Part shown: piece by piece, positions 13,612 to 24,393 of the stretch
Layout of the letters: the number at the start of each line of letters is the position of its first letter
Position numbering within the stretch: position 1 is the first letter of the stretch
NCBI GenBank assembly: GCA_000499405.2
Contig: HG738137.1
Location: forward strand, 16,665,601-16,729,600
DNA: 64,000 nucleotides
Source of the DNA: Onchocerca volvulus
Taxonomy: Eukaryota; Nematoda; Chromadorea; Rhabditida; Onchocercidae
Reading direction: 5' to 3'
Position numbers and translations under genes: made by a program
Notes under the pieces: model-generated
What the model saw: the letters and a program-made list of their open reading frames with translations, nothing else
Databases searched by the model: none
What the model was told of the DNA's origin: nothing

Positions 13612-15619
13612 CTGAAATTCAAAAATGAAGCATTTTATTCAAATATTACTTAAAAATATTCATCTGAAAAGTAACCTCGTCCATCCGCAAAATAAGTTGT
13701 AGGTTGGATGGATGCATTGGTGAGAATGATGATAGTTATGAGTTGAGTTGGAGTTTGAATTTGAGTTTTTCAATTTTTTCCTTTTTTCAAACGAAGTTAG
13801 AATGGAATTTCACTCAAATTTCTTATCCATAAACTTATTAATAGCCATAGAAAAGAAATTTTTAATTCATAAAACAAATCTTTTCATGCAACCGTTATTC
13901 AATTTAATGAATTCGGTCAAAAAAAAAAATAAGCTGATCGGAATTTCTTAATTTGATATCTCAATATAAAATTTCCAAAAAATATGCTAATAAGTTAAAT
14001 TTGATACTGATTATTTCAATCACCAAATCACACATTTCTCGCAAGATTAGTTGTTGAATTTTCAAAAAGATTTATGAATAATAAGATGTATGAAAATATC
14101 TTAGAATAATATCTCTTATTGTTAATTTTTTCCTCAAAAATCAAATTATAATTGTATTACTAATGCAATATTAAACGATAATAGTTTTATATCAATGCAA
14201 TGATAATCACTGATAAATGTATTATATCAATGCAATGATAATCACTGATAAATGTATTATATCAATGCAATAATAATCACTGATAAATGTATACTTGTTT
14301 TTCTTTTTTAAATCTTTTTGAAATTCAACACAATTAATCTTCTAAACAATGTGTAATTTTGTCGTTCTTTATTATGATTGAAATAATTAATGTTAAATTT
14401 ATTAGCATATTTCTAAAATTTGTATGGATAATTTCTATGCTAATATAACTATCATTCGTTCAAATTATAATTGCTGTGCAATTTTTTTTTTTAGCAATTA
14501 ACATTGCACTAATATTCAATATAATATTCATTAATTAACATTGTATTAGTATAAAATTAACGAAATTCATTTTTATAAATAAAATTAATCCGATATTCAT
14601 AATTGAAAATCATAATTCAATTAACACAGAACAATTATAGTATATTATTTTACGCTAACCAAAGCAATTGTCAAAATAGTATAATTATTCATTTTTAAAT
14701 TTATTGATTTTTTTTTTTTTTTAAATTATTGTCTTTTTTATGAATCGATCATGAAATTATAAAATTTCATGGAAGGAAATATTATATAAAATTAAAAACG
14801 CATTTTAAGAAAAAAAAAATTAAAATTGAAAAAATAACTGACAAACTGCTAATAATGAAACAATTATTGATAAATTTCAGGTTCTGCAAACTTAGAAACA
14901 TTTAAATTTAAACTATTTAAGCATCATAATAAGATAAAAAAATGATTATTAAAATTATATGAAATGAAAACGTTTACTACAGTTAATATAATAAGTTTTT
15001 AGCTACTGAACAAAAATAAAAAAAATTATAAGAAGAAAAATAGCTAGTAATTATAAAATAAACAATAATAACTAAAACATAACATATGGTTAGTAACTGA
15101 TAAAAGATAGAAGCCAAATAAGTATGATAATTAAAATCACACAAAAAGCTCGAAAATCAAAATTTCAAACAAATAAAAATCAATAGTCAATATGTATTTT
15201 AGTTCGTTGCAATTAAAACTGTCAATTGTAATGATTAAAATTAGTACAGATGAAAAATGAATACGACTGCCGGAAAACCGAAATATCCTGATAATATAAA
15301 CAATGAAATAATCGAAGTGATTAATATTATGGGAATATCCTGGGAAAATCGATTTAAACTCTAAAACTGTCGGTAAAACAGGAATCCTATAATACAAACA
15401 AAACGAAAAAACCCAAGTAATTTGTATGGGAGAAATTCCTAATATTCTCAGGCAAACAAGTCACATGTCTATATCTGGGCATAACGATTATTTTCTTGTC
15501 TTCTGATTTGATGAAAGAGCTAATGAGCGTTGTATGAAATATTGAAAAGTTAGCTGTCAAAAACGATACAAGGTTTGAGGCTTGTAAGAATTCCAATCTT
15601 ATCTTTATTCCACACATCC
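13612..15619. other. AT-rich spacer before the retrotransposon
   Basis: No gene supported. It holds a short tandem repeat at 14189-14292. TGCCGGAAAACCGAAA at 15269 resembles the first bases of the solo LTRs at 19987 and 33713, so an older LTR remnant may precede the BEL/Pao insertion. A minus-strand open frame at 15641-15387 overlaps the LTR start and is not taken as a gene. Confidence 0.4.
14189..14292. repeat. 35-bp tandem repeat, about three units
   Basis: Three near-identical units starting ATATCAATGCAATGATAATC and ending GTATT follow each other, differing by a single G/A change in the third. Confidence 0.9.
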
Positions 15620-15624
15620 AATCT

Positions 15625-16392
15625 TGTCGCGAAAGTCGCAAAAACTAAAATAAAACTTTAAACAAATAAAAATGGAAATGTTTTCCATACGTTTATCCTA
15701 AAGAACTATAAAAAATTGTTCTATTGGATGATTATAAAATTATATTTTGTTAGTTATAAAAATTATATTTTGTAAGAATCTTCTAGAAAAATGATTCATC
15801 TCAACTTTAACATTTTCCCATGTCGAAAGTTAAATCCGTTATCTAACTTATAATCATTTAACATGTCGAATCATGCACATCTGTATGCTGTGAAAAAATG
15901 TATTCTCCCATGCAAATATCTTCTAACAGCTTGAGAAAATTGTAATCCATTTTTTATCATTTAACATATCTGTGTGCTAAATGTATTTCTCATGAAACAA
16001 TCTTGTAATAGGTTGAGAAAATTGTAATTCTGTTTAATCACTCCCACTTCTTCCCACTATATATGCCAGCCATATTGCTCACAAATTCATTCTTCAATCT
16101 TCTTCAAGCTTCGTCAGTTTCTACGACTCGTCAATTCGTCTTCATTTCTTCATCTTTTTCGTTTTTATTTTTTCTTATTGTTATTATCGCCTTTGTCACT
16201 AATAAATTCTCCTAATACTAGTTCGCGTCACACTAGCTCGCCTGAAATACTAGTTCGCGTCATAATAGCTCGCCTGAAATACTAGTTCGCGTCATAATAG
16301 CTCGTCCGACACACACACACGGATCACTACTTCAACAAAGTATTTACATAACGATTTCTACGAATTACCGCTGCAACAAAATGTCCACTACA
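15625..16392 (+). repeat. 5' LTR of BEL/Pao element
   Basis: 768 bp, TGTCGCG...CACTACA. It contains a TATA-like CTATATATGCC near 16058, the polyadenylation word AATAAA at 16201, and a threefold ~29-bp repeat (CTAGTTCGCGTCA / TAGCTCGCC) at about 16219-16305. A degenerate duplication of the segment ending TTGAGAAAATTGTAAT occurs in its first half. The stretch from 15933 onward is repeated in the 3' LTR. TTGGTGCTCGAGG from 16401 is the likely primer-binding region. Confidence 0.85.
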
Positions 16393-16424
16393 AAATATTT
16401 TTGGTGCTCGAGGTGAGGTTCATA

Positions 16425-18237
16425 ATGTCGACCTCTCTTAATCAATCAGCACAACCAACAATTGGTAGAATAATCGAACTCCTGGAAGAAATCAAGGGAC
16501 TTGATTTATCACCACCAGATCGAAACCAGCCGCTCGAAGATCAGAAAAAACAATACGAAATTAAGAAACGGATCGTTAAGGATAAAATTAAGCGACTCGA
16601 AATATATGTTGATATATTGGAAACAATCAACCAAAAATGGTTGGATCTTATACGGCAAACTACGAAAGCAACAAAGAAAGAGGAAGAAGGAAAGTACGAG
16701 GAAATGGTCAACGACAAACAAGGTATTTTATACATGATTAATAATAGTAAGGAAACAATCATTACCTTAAACTCATATTACGATGATTTGGAATTAACTC
16801 AACAAGAAAAGTTTATGGTTGTTAAAGACAAGGAAATGACGAAACCCTCATCCACCTACCATTCAACAATCAATTTACCACAGTTACCATTACCAACCTT
16901 TAGTGGAGATTTAAAGCTGTGGCGAGAATTTTGGAATAGTTTTAATGCAGCCATACACCTTCAGGAAATTCCAAAAATTCAAAAACTTACTTATTTGATA
17001 TCATGTTTAAAAGGAGAAGCGTTGGAAGCTATAAGAGGATTTGAGGTAGCCCCAGAGAATTATGAATTAATAAGACAGGTCCTAACCGATAAATATGGTA
17101 ATCCGGCTACTATAAAGAAATCGTTATATAACGAATTCCATTCCATTCAACGAAACGACAAGGAATGGAAATCAAGAGTCGAAGCAATGGAAAAAATCCT
17201 TCGACAGTTAGAAGCATTGGGCGAGAATCTGGAACATTCCAGTATTGAAGCAACAATCGAAAGCAGACTGCCACCATGGATTTTGGACAAAGTCTATCAA
17301 ATGAAAACAGAAAGAGAAACTTGGGCGGTAAGTAGTTTACGAAAATTTTTAATGACATTAATTCAAAGAAATGAAGAAGTAAATAGGAATCAAATCCCCC
17401 AAAAGGAACCAATTCAAAGAAAAGTACTTCATTTTCAAAAGGGGAGAGGAACCTCCGCCCTATTCATAACAAAACAATCAACTGACGCGAGAAACCTTCA
17501 ATCAAGTAACAAAACAAAGTTTAACAAAGAAAAAAGGCCATGCATATTTTGTAACAAAAATCATTGGAATAATGAATGCCCAAATTTCATTACGGCTAAA
17601 CAACGATTCGAACGCTTGAAGGAACTCAAGGCATGCACTAATTGTTTCCGCACGAACCATGCAACAAGTAATTGCAAACAGAAGAAACGTATGTGCTTCC
17701 ATTGCAAAGTATTAATGTGCAAAGAAATTGAAGCAGTTAACCCAAATCAACTGAGGACTCAAGAAGAAGCCTTAGTATTATTTGATTCAGCTTCCCAGTC
17801 ATCTTTTGTGTCAAAAAAGCTAGCCAATCGTTTAAGACTAACCGAAACTACGAAGGAAGAATTAAAGCTCTTTCCTTTCGGTAACCAATTTCCCAAATCT
17901 CACCAAACTAATAAGGTAGAAATTGGAACAAGAACTTCAAAACCTAAAATCATAAATATAAATGCTTATGTATTAGACTATTTAACAGAGAAATTAGAAA
18001 TTATTGCTCCAATCTCTTATAAATTATATCACACGTCAGAAGCAATTAGATGAGTTGGAAGGATACTGGAGAAGACCCGACATTATAATTGGAAATGATT
18101 ATTTCCTCGAATTTATGCAACCGTACAAATGCCATCGAATGTCATCAGGATTCTATCTACTTCAAACTAATATCGGACTTATAATATCAAGTTATGGATA
18201 TACCAATTTGTTTTATAAATCTGATAGTTTTAATTAA
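16425..18237 (+). pseudogene. BEL/Pao gag and aspartic protease, frameshifted
   Basis: An open frame runs 16425-18053 (542 residues from MSTSLNQS). It has an N-terminal helical region, a DUF1759-type gag core (TFSGDLKLWREFWNSF near residue 164), a CX2CX3HX4C knuckle at residue 373 and a CX2CX4HX4C knuckle at 404. The next knuckle is cut after CFHCK and runs straight into VLMCKEI, so a piece is missing. The protease loop near residue 454 reads FDSASQSSF, where the family normally has D-S/T-G. After a stop at 18051-18053 the protease tail (WRRPDIIIGNDYF) continues in another frame to about 18200. Shared domain order identifies the family; activity is unlikely. Confidence 0.85.
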
Positions 18238-19221
18238 CGCAAACACTATTATTACTAATCCAGACATTGATCAGTTTTGGAAATTGGTGGCAGTAGGGAT
18301 TCAAGAGCAACCAAATGAACAGGATGACGAGAAGGCACTGGAACAATTTAAAAATTGTATTACCAAAGAAAAGAATAGGTATCAAGTTTGTTGGTAAATC
18401 GATGGCCAACAAAGGTCAAGGATATTCCACGATGCGTGATAGATCCTGAACGTTTACAACAATTGGAAATTCATGTGTTTACCGATGCATCTCCCACGGC
18501 ATATGCTGCAGCAGTTTATGCAAAACAAGGTATAAACACATTTTTAATTTTCGCGAAATCCCGAATAGCTCCTGTAAAAGGTATAACAATACCTAAACTA
18601 GAATTGTTAGCTATTCTAATCGGAGTGCGAGCAACCAAATTTATCGTTAAACAATTAGAAATTGAAGATGTAAGAGTAACACTATGGACAGACTCTCAAT
18701 GTGCGCTCCAATGGATAAAAAACCGATCAAGACTCTTACCAAAATTTATACAAAATCGAATCGAGGAAATACGAATGTCTAGAATTTCATTCAGATACGT
18801 GCCAAGCAGGTTTAACCCTGCTGACATAGCATCAAAGGGTTACATGTCGCCAACTCAACTTGCAAATTTCGAACAGTGGTGGACTGGTCCTCAATGGTTA
18901 AAAGATGATGAATCAACATGGCCCCAATGGGAAAATAATATTTATCACGAACATGAAGAATATGAAACCAAAACTTTTACAGCAATGGTAACAACTAAGA
19001 CTATTACAATCAGAAGCTTTCAGTTAATCGATGCAACTCGTATCAGTAAATGGTCGAGACTACGAAGAATAGCAGCTTGGGCATTAAGATTCATAAGATA
19101 TATATCGAAGGGAAGAATCATATGGTTGAAAGAAGTGCCAGAAGAAGCAGAATTAACATCATACGAATTAGCTGAGGCAACCAAAATCTTAATTATACAA
19201 GCTCAATCAGAAAGTAAGTAG
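18200..19221 (+). pseudogene. BEL/Pao pol remnant: start of pol, then RNase H-like region; RT deleted
   Basis: 18238-18397 encodes the opening of pol (DIDQFWKL, IQEQPNEQDD, RYQVCW) in its own frame and stops. At about 18395-18410 the sequence jumps directly to the region following reverse transcriptase, in the frame 18388-19221 (IPRCVIDPE, HVFTDASPTAYAAAVY, PKLELLAILIGVRA, WTDSQCALQW). The Asp, Glu and Asp of an RNase H-type fold are all present in these motifs. So the whole RT domain is lost by deletion, with frameshifts on both sides of the pol start. The frame ends where the duplicated gag piece begins. Confidence 0.82.
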
Positions 19222-19518
19222 TTTACGAAAATTTCTAATGACATTAATTCAAAGAAATGAAGAAGTAAATAGGAAAAATTCCCCAAAAGGAACCAATTCC
19301 AAGAAAAGTACCTCATTTTGAAAAGGGGAGGGGAACCTCCGCCTTATTCATAACAAAACAATCAACTGAGGCGAGAAACCTTCAAACAAGTAATAAAACA
19401 AAATTTAACAAAGAAAAAAGGCCATGCATATTTTGTAACAAAAATAATCACTGGGATAATGAATGCCCAAATTGCCTCATGGCTAAACAACGATTCGAAC
19501 GCTTGAAGGAGCTCAAAA
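19213..19518 (+). repeat. second copy of a gag segment inside the element
   Basis: The DNA from 19213 closely repeats 17327-17632 (shared GTAAGTAGTTTACGAAAATT at the left edge, AACGATTCGAACGCTTGAAG near the right edge). It includes a CX2CX4HX4C knuckle. At 19518 it switches to LTR sequence in a short GAAAA overlap. It is not in frame with the RNase H region, so it is a structural rearrangement and not a functional domain. Confidence 0.8.
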
Positions 19519-19965
19519 GAAAATTGTAATCCATTTTTTATCGTTTGACATATCTGTGTGCTAAATGTATTTCTCATGAAACAATTTTGTAATAGCTTGA
19601 GAAAATTGTAATTCTGTTTAATCACTCCCACTTTTTATCACTATATAAGCCAGCCATATTGCTCACAAATTCATCGTCAGTTTCTACATCTCCACCATTC
19701 GTCTTCATATTACTTCATCTTTTCCGTTTTTGTTTTTTCTTATTGTTATTATCGCCTTTGTCACTAATAAATTCTCCTAATATTAGTTCGCGTCACACTA
19801 GCTCGCCTGAAATACTAGTTCACTTCACACTAGTTCGCCTGACATACTAGTTCGCGTCATAATAGTTCGTCCGACACACACACACACACACACGGATCAC
19901 TACTTCAACAAAGTATTTACATAACGATTTCTACGGATTACCGCTGCAACAAAATTTCCACCACA
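19519..19965 (+). repeat. 3' LTR, 5'-truncated
   Basis: 447 bp matching 15933-16392 of the 5' LTR with scattered substitutions and small indels, including the CTAGTTCGCGTCA repeats (19786-19868), AATAAA near 19766 and a longer CA run near 19874-19892. The first 308 LTR bases are absent. It ends CCACCACA directly before the AATCT duplication. Confidence 0.85.
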
Positions 19966-19981
19966 AATCTTTTGTATTACT

Positions 19982-20518
19982 AATGTTGTCGGAAAACCGA
20001 AACTGATTATATTAGTATATGTTGTTAAAGTGTCGGAAAACTGAAATTAGTTATATTAGTTTATGTTGTCAAGGAAATTATATTAGTTTATATTGATAAG
20101 GAAATTCAAATATTGGCAATTTGTGCTTCTTGTTTATATTGTCTCGCGCTGATAATACTTACGCATTTCTAATGTCTCTGTATAAAACAGTCTTTTTCTG
20201 ACAAGACTAACAGTCAATAAGATTGCTTCTGGCTCCACTACTCTCAACAACACTTCTCGACCAATGTTTACAAAAAATTTCTATTTCACATTCCTACATC
20301 CCCTGGCATAACTTTATTTTTATTTCATTATTTGCGCTAAAATAATTGTAATTCCATTATTCGCTAAAGCCTATAATTAACCACCAAATAAAGTGTTTGC
20401 TATTAAACCTCTTCCGCCGTTGTCCTACACTTTCTCAAATAACTACATCAAACTTTCCCAAAAAATCTTCTTAAAATAACCTCCAAAAGAATTAATTCAA
20501 ACCATTCCTAACAAATGT
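19982..20518 (+). mobile_element. solo LTR with AATGT target duplication
   Basis: The LTR body is 19987-20513 (527 bp), starting TGTCGGAAAACCGAAAC and ending CCTAACA. AATGT flanks it at 19982-19986 and 20514-20518. A TATA-like GTATAAAACAG near 20180 and AATAAA near 20386 sit in the usual LTR order. Its first bases match the solo LTR at 33713. Probably left by recombination between the two LTRs of one BEL/Pao insertion. Confidence 0.75.
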
Positions 20519-20562
20519 ATGAACTCCGCCCACTATTAAACCCAAGGATGATTCATGTATAA

Positions 20563-20868
20563 AAACGAAGCGTTCGGGGCAGCAATATCAGTGTCAGCAG
20601 CAACATTGAGGGAATCAGCGTGAACGAGCATTTCAATATTGGTGGGTATAAACTGAGAAGTTTTTTCGACGACAATCTCTACTACATTGGTGTTTTCAAC
20701 GAGGCCAATCCTTTCAACAACAATCTCAATGGCAAATCAATTCCAGTCCAATATCAAAGAGATTTCAAGACAGGACAAGCGACAATTCAAAAGAAGATCA
20801 TTGTTGGTATCTTTTATGTTTATCCTGTATTATTCGTTTACTATTGTATAGTACAATATTGTGTATAA
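20563..20868 (+). other. open frame without ATG behind a TATA-like box
   Basis: A TGTATAAAAACG box at about 20556 is followed by a frame open from 20563 for about 100 codons in a stretch with higher GC than its surroundings. No ATG starts it and no domain is recognised. GTTG|GTATC near 20812 could be a splice donor. It may be LTR leader sequence of another element or an exon; I cannot decide. Confidence 0.25.
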
Positions 20869-22806
20869 TATCAAAATAGTCTATCTGCTGACTTAATAGA
20901 GTCACAATAGCAAGGAACGATTTCCAATCCAACCAATCTATAATCCAAATTACAAATCGATCGGAATTTTTTCCTCAACAAAAATAGAAATTTCAAAACA
21001 AATAAATCATTAATTAAATCTTACATTTGATATGAAATCTTGAAATTAATTACAAACAAATAAATCACCAACCAAATCTTACATTTTATCCCCCGAAACA
21101 ACCATATAAATCATCTATTTAAATTTTAATTTTGAGTTCATCTGATTTATCAAATAATTCTAAATAATTTAATTAAACTCTTTTTCTCTCAATTTTTGGC
21201 TTGATGTGAAATGCTTGAAATATTATAAGCGTTTAACTATCAGATGAACAAAAAATTCTTAATTACTATGAATTGTCTAGAATTGAAAACAACTCCGATT
21301 ATATAAATGTCGGTATCAACTTAGTCTTTCAATTCGAATGTGTTTCAATCTCAGTCAAAAGAAAAAATCCTTCAATCAAATAAAATCTCCTCGAAGGCTT
21401 CAAATCATACACAATTAACTCAATAACTTAAAAATTTAAGTAATTTCCGTGTTATTTATAAAACAAAAAACATTCAAATTATCAATTACACTTCTATATT
21501 CATCTATAAATTGTATTGTAATCTAGTTGCATCGAATAAATTATGTTATTATAATAAAGCCTTTGTCACACAACGAATTTGTCTATAAAGCAACCAATCT
21601 GTAATTTCTCCAAGCAAAAAATTTTCACGATAACGACTCCAAGCTACATTATTAAAAAGAAAAAATAAAGAATTGAAACCACGAATAGATAAACGACAAA
21701 TAATACTGTGGCAAAAATAAATATAAAAAATAGAATTAAATCGCTTTTTTTTCATTTATTTGTTTTTTCGACTTTTTCTTTTTTATTTTTCATTTCCACA
21801 TTCTTCTTTTTCTCTTTTCATTTTTTCATTTTTGTTTTTAAAGAAGCATTTCAGGCAAAAGTGAAAAAATAATCTTAAGAAACAAATCTAAAGTCAGTCA
21901 AAAATAAAAGTTGCGAGAAGATAGGATAATTCAAAAAGCGAATACATTTTTCGGGAGTTAGGTATTCATATTCTGAGATCATATTTCTTTCAAAATTGTC
22001 AAAGGGCTGTAATTCCAATTCCAAAAAATTTTATCTATAGAAGGAAAGCGGAACCTTTCGATTGATTTTTAAAAATAGCTGACATTGGAAGATAAATAAT
22101 TCAAAATACAAATCAGCAATCTTGTCCTTAAAAAAAAAACAACAACAAATATAGCATGAATATCACTAACATCATGAAAAATAGTTAGAACAAAAACCGA
22201 AAAATGTAGAAAAATAATTCGTCAGCTAATAACAGGTAAATAGATATGTAATCAGTTAATAGAAAATAGATAAATAGATCTTCGTTAAAAAAAAAAAAAA
22301 AAAAAAAAAAAACAAAGGAATTTAAAGCGGTGCGAGGACTGATGAAATTTAAATAAAGATGCCGGCTTTGATTATTTATCGAAAATTTTATTATTATTTT
22401 CTCTTTCACAATGAGAAAAACAATATCATAATTGAAATGACTTAATCATAATTCATTCAACTTATTTGACATTATTTTCTAACTTATATCCATTTTATAG
22501 AAATTTTATCCATTTTCATTTGTATTTTACATATCCTAAAATTTTTTATTCCATAATTGAATGATGATTTCATTCTAGTTAACAATTTTATTAATCTCAT
22601 CAAAAAAAAGATAGAGTATTCTTGCTAGAATTACCAATATTAGAAACAATTCATTTATATTATCGCTTTTCTCGGATTTTTTTTCGTATTCAGCATAAAG
22701 CAAAGTCAGTTATAAAATATGAATTATTTGTCGTTGATAAATATATTTATTCTTACAATTTCATTTTCAGAAAAGTTAGATGACATTTTTCCAACTGTTA
22801 TTATGT

Positions 22807-22839
<33 letters not shown>

Positions 22840-23200
22840 AGCAAAAACAAAAAATACAAGTTAACAATTAAAAATAATTGAGATCTAATATCATTTTTTT
22901 TTTGTTGCCTTAATTTTTACATTTTATTATAAAATTAACAATAAGAAAGCGATAAAAAAAATTACGTTTGGTTTGTGTTATAAAATAGTTTGTGTTTTCA
23001 AATAATGCTAATTGTGCAAAATATATGCATATTAATTAATGATAGTTTTGCAAAATGCGAATATGTTAGCAATAGCAATTATGCAAAATGGAAGCAAATA
23101 ACTGAATTCATTTTTATTAGCTTATGCAGAAAATTCCTTTATTGCTATATTTTGGAAATTTTGAACGAAAAGTCCGTGGAATTTATTTGAGATATCACAG
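20869..23200. other. AT-rich stretch with isolated exon-like pieces
   Basis: No complete gene supported. An exon-like piece on the plus strand starts after TTTTCAG at 22771 (KLDDIFPTVIMS in phase 1) and runs into 30 A residues. A minus-strand piece at about 21650-21550 reads WSRYRENFLLGEITDWLLY to a stop. Neither could be linked to partners. Confidence 0.3.
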
Positions 23201-24393
23201 AAACCGATCACAGAAGCCATTTAATCTGCAAAAGATTGAAGATAATAAGTTTTTGCTATCATCAGTAATCCTCAAGTTATGCACAGTTTGTTAGTCTAAC
23301 TAGTCATCGCAAATGATTAGGAAGGCTTCTCATGAAAATTCTCTAAATATATTTGCTTATTTACGTCAACTGATAGTAGTTACTTTGACAAAGTTCAATT
23401 AAACGTGGGATCTTAATTTTCAAAACGATCCAGGGCATATTTTTGAAATTAGGAACAACCTTAACGTACGTGATGGTTTCGAATTCAGAAGCAATGTAAG
23501 AATTGTGACGGCAGTAGAGGGAGATGATCATGTACTATCAAGTTTCTGGTAACTTTATAGATAGATGGATATCATTAAGTCATTCAGAAGTTAGATATGA
23601 TTGTCTGTAGCAAGCAAAAATCTGGCAACAAATGCCATTGTTGGACATTTAGATATGTCGTACTCATCTCTCTTCCTTTCTTTTTTATTTACCTTTCTAT
23701 CCCTTTTTTTTGCATTATAGATCTTACAGCAATTGTAAAATTCCTATTTACTGCATCCTACGATAGTATGTACATATTTACTAAAAAATTTACAAATTAA
23801 AATGTCAAATGCTGAAATATGCTTTTTATTATGAGATTTTGCTTAGCTTAGTGTATTTAAAGCAGCCAACTACTACAATAAATATAACTTTTAACCCTAA
23901 TCATTTTGTCATTAAACTATTTTAGAAGTCTGTATTACGTTTCATTGCTGCTTACCGCGCAGTATCATCGTAATTTTGCACTGATGATATTTGAAATATG
24001 TGTTTATTTCTGTTTTATTTAGCCCATAATATCTTTCTTCCTATAATTAAGTATATTACTATTGCTTACTAATTGTGTCAATTCTTTCAAGCATTTTTTA
24101 AAGTTTTGTTCGATTAGCACAACCATTGCAAGTCGATTTTCCCTGAAATTGCTCATTAGTAACATAAAAATAATTCAACCTTCTATTATACCAAAATAAT
24201 TACATTTTTTGCCTTTAAATCCTTCCTTTTGTGTTTCAAATAGACTGAAGCCGTTTGGAATGTTGCAGTTTTAGGATCCATTGTAAGGTCCATATCAGAA
24301 GATTGTAATATCTATCACCCTATTTTTATCCCAAATAGATGCAAGTTTCGCCACCCAGATTACCATATATATGATGCCAGAAAACTTGGCTAA
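23201..24393 (+). CDS. tentative multi-exon gene, unrecognised
   Basis: Several short pieces with strongly protein-like reading lie in order with GT/AG borders. 23434-23548 reads HIFEIRNNLNVRDGFEFRS on to a TG|GTAAC donor. 23611 onward reads KQKSGNKCHCWTFRYV, with a weak donor at GTC|GTACTC. 23926-23961 reads KSVLRFIAAYRA with donor GCA|GTATC. 24244-24393 reads TEAVWNVAVLGSIVRSISED and ends YHIYDARKLG before a stop. Phases agree for these four. An upstream piece from 23201 (QKPFNLQKIEDNKFLLSS) has uncertain phase. No start codon was placed and no family recognised. It might be a diverged gene or an old pseudogene. Confidence 0.33.

Larger units (their letters stand above)
15620..19970 (+). 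mobile_element. BEL/Pao LTR retrotransposon, rearranged, with AATCT target duplication
   Basis: The element body runs 15625-19965 and begins TGTCGCG and ends CCACCACA. AATCT stands directly outside both ends (15620-15624 and 19966-19970), a 5-bp target duplication as expected for BEL/Pao. Order inside: 5' LTR, primer-binding region, gag plus protease, a short piece of pol, RNase H-like region, a second copy of part of gag, and a 3' LTR lacking its first 308 bases. The reverse transcriptase and integrase are missing. The element is defective; the flanking duplication shows it arrived by integration or was rearranged in place afterwards. Confidence 0.85.

Noticed and set aside
15387..15641. 84-residue minus-strand open frame
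   Set aside because: It crosses the mapped LTR start and target duplication, so it is more likely LTR-related sequence than a gene.
17110..17412. 100-residue frame antisense to gag
   Set aside because: Shadow of the gag frame; no motif.
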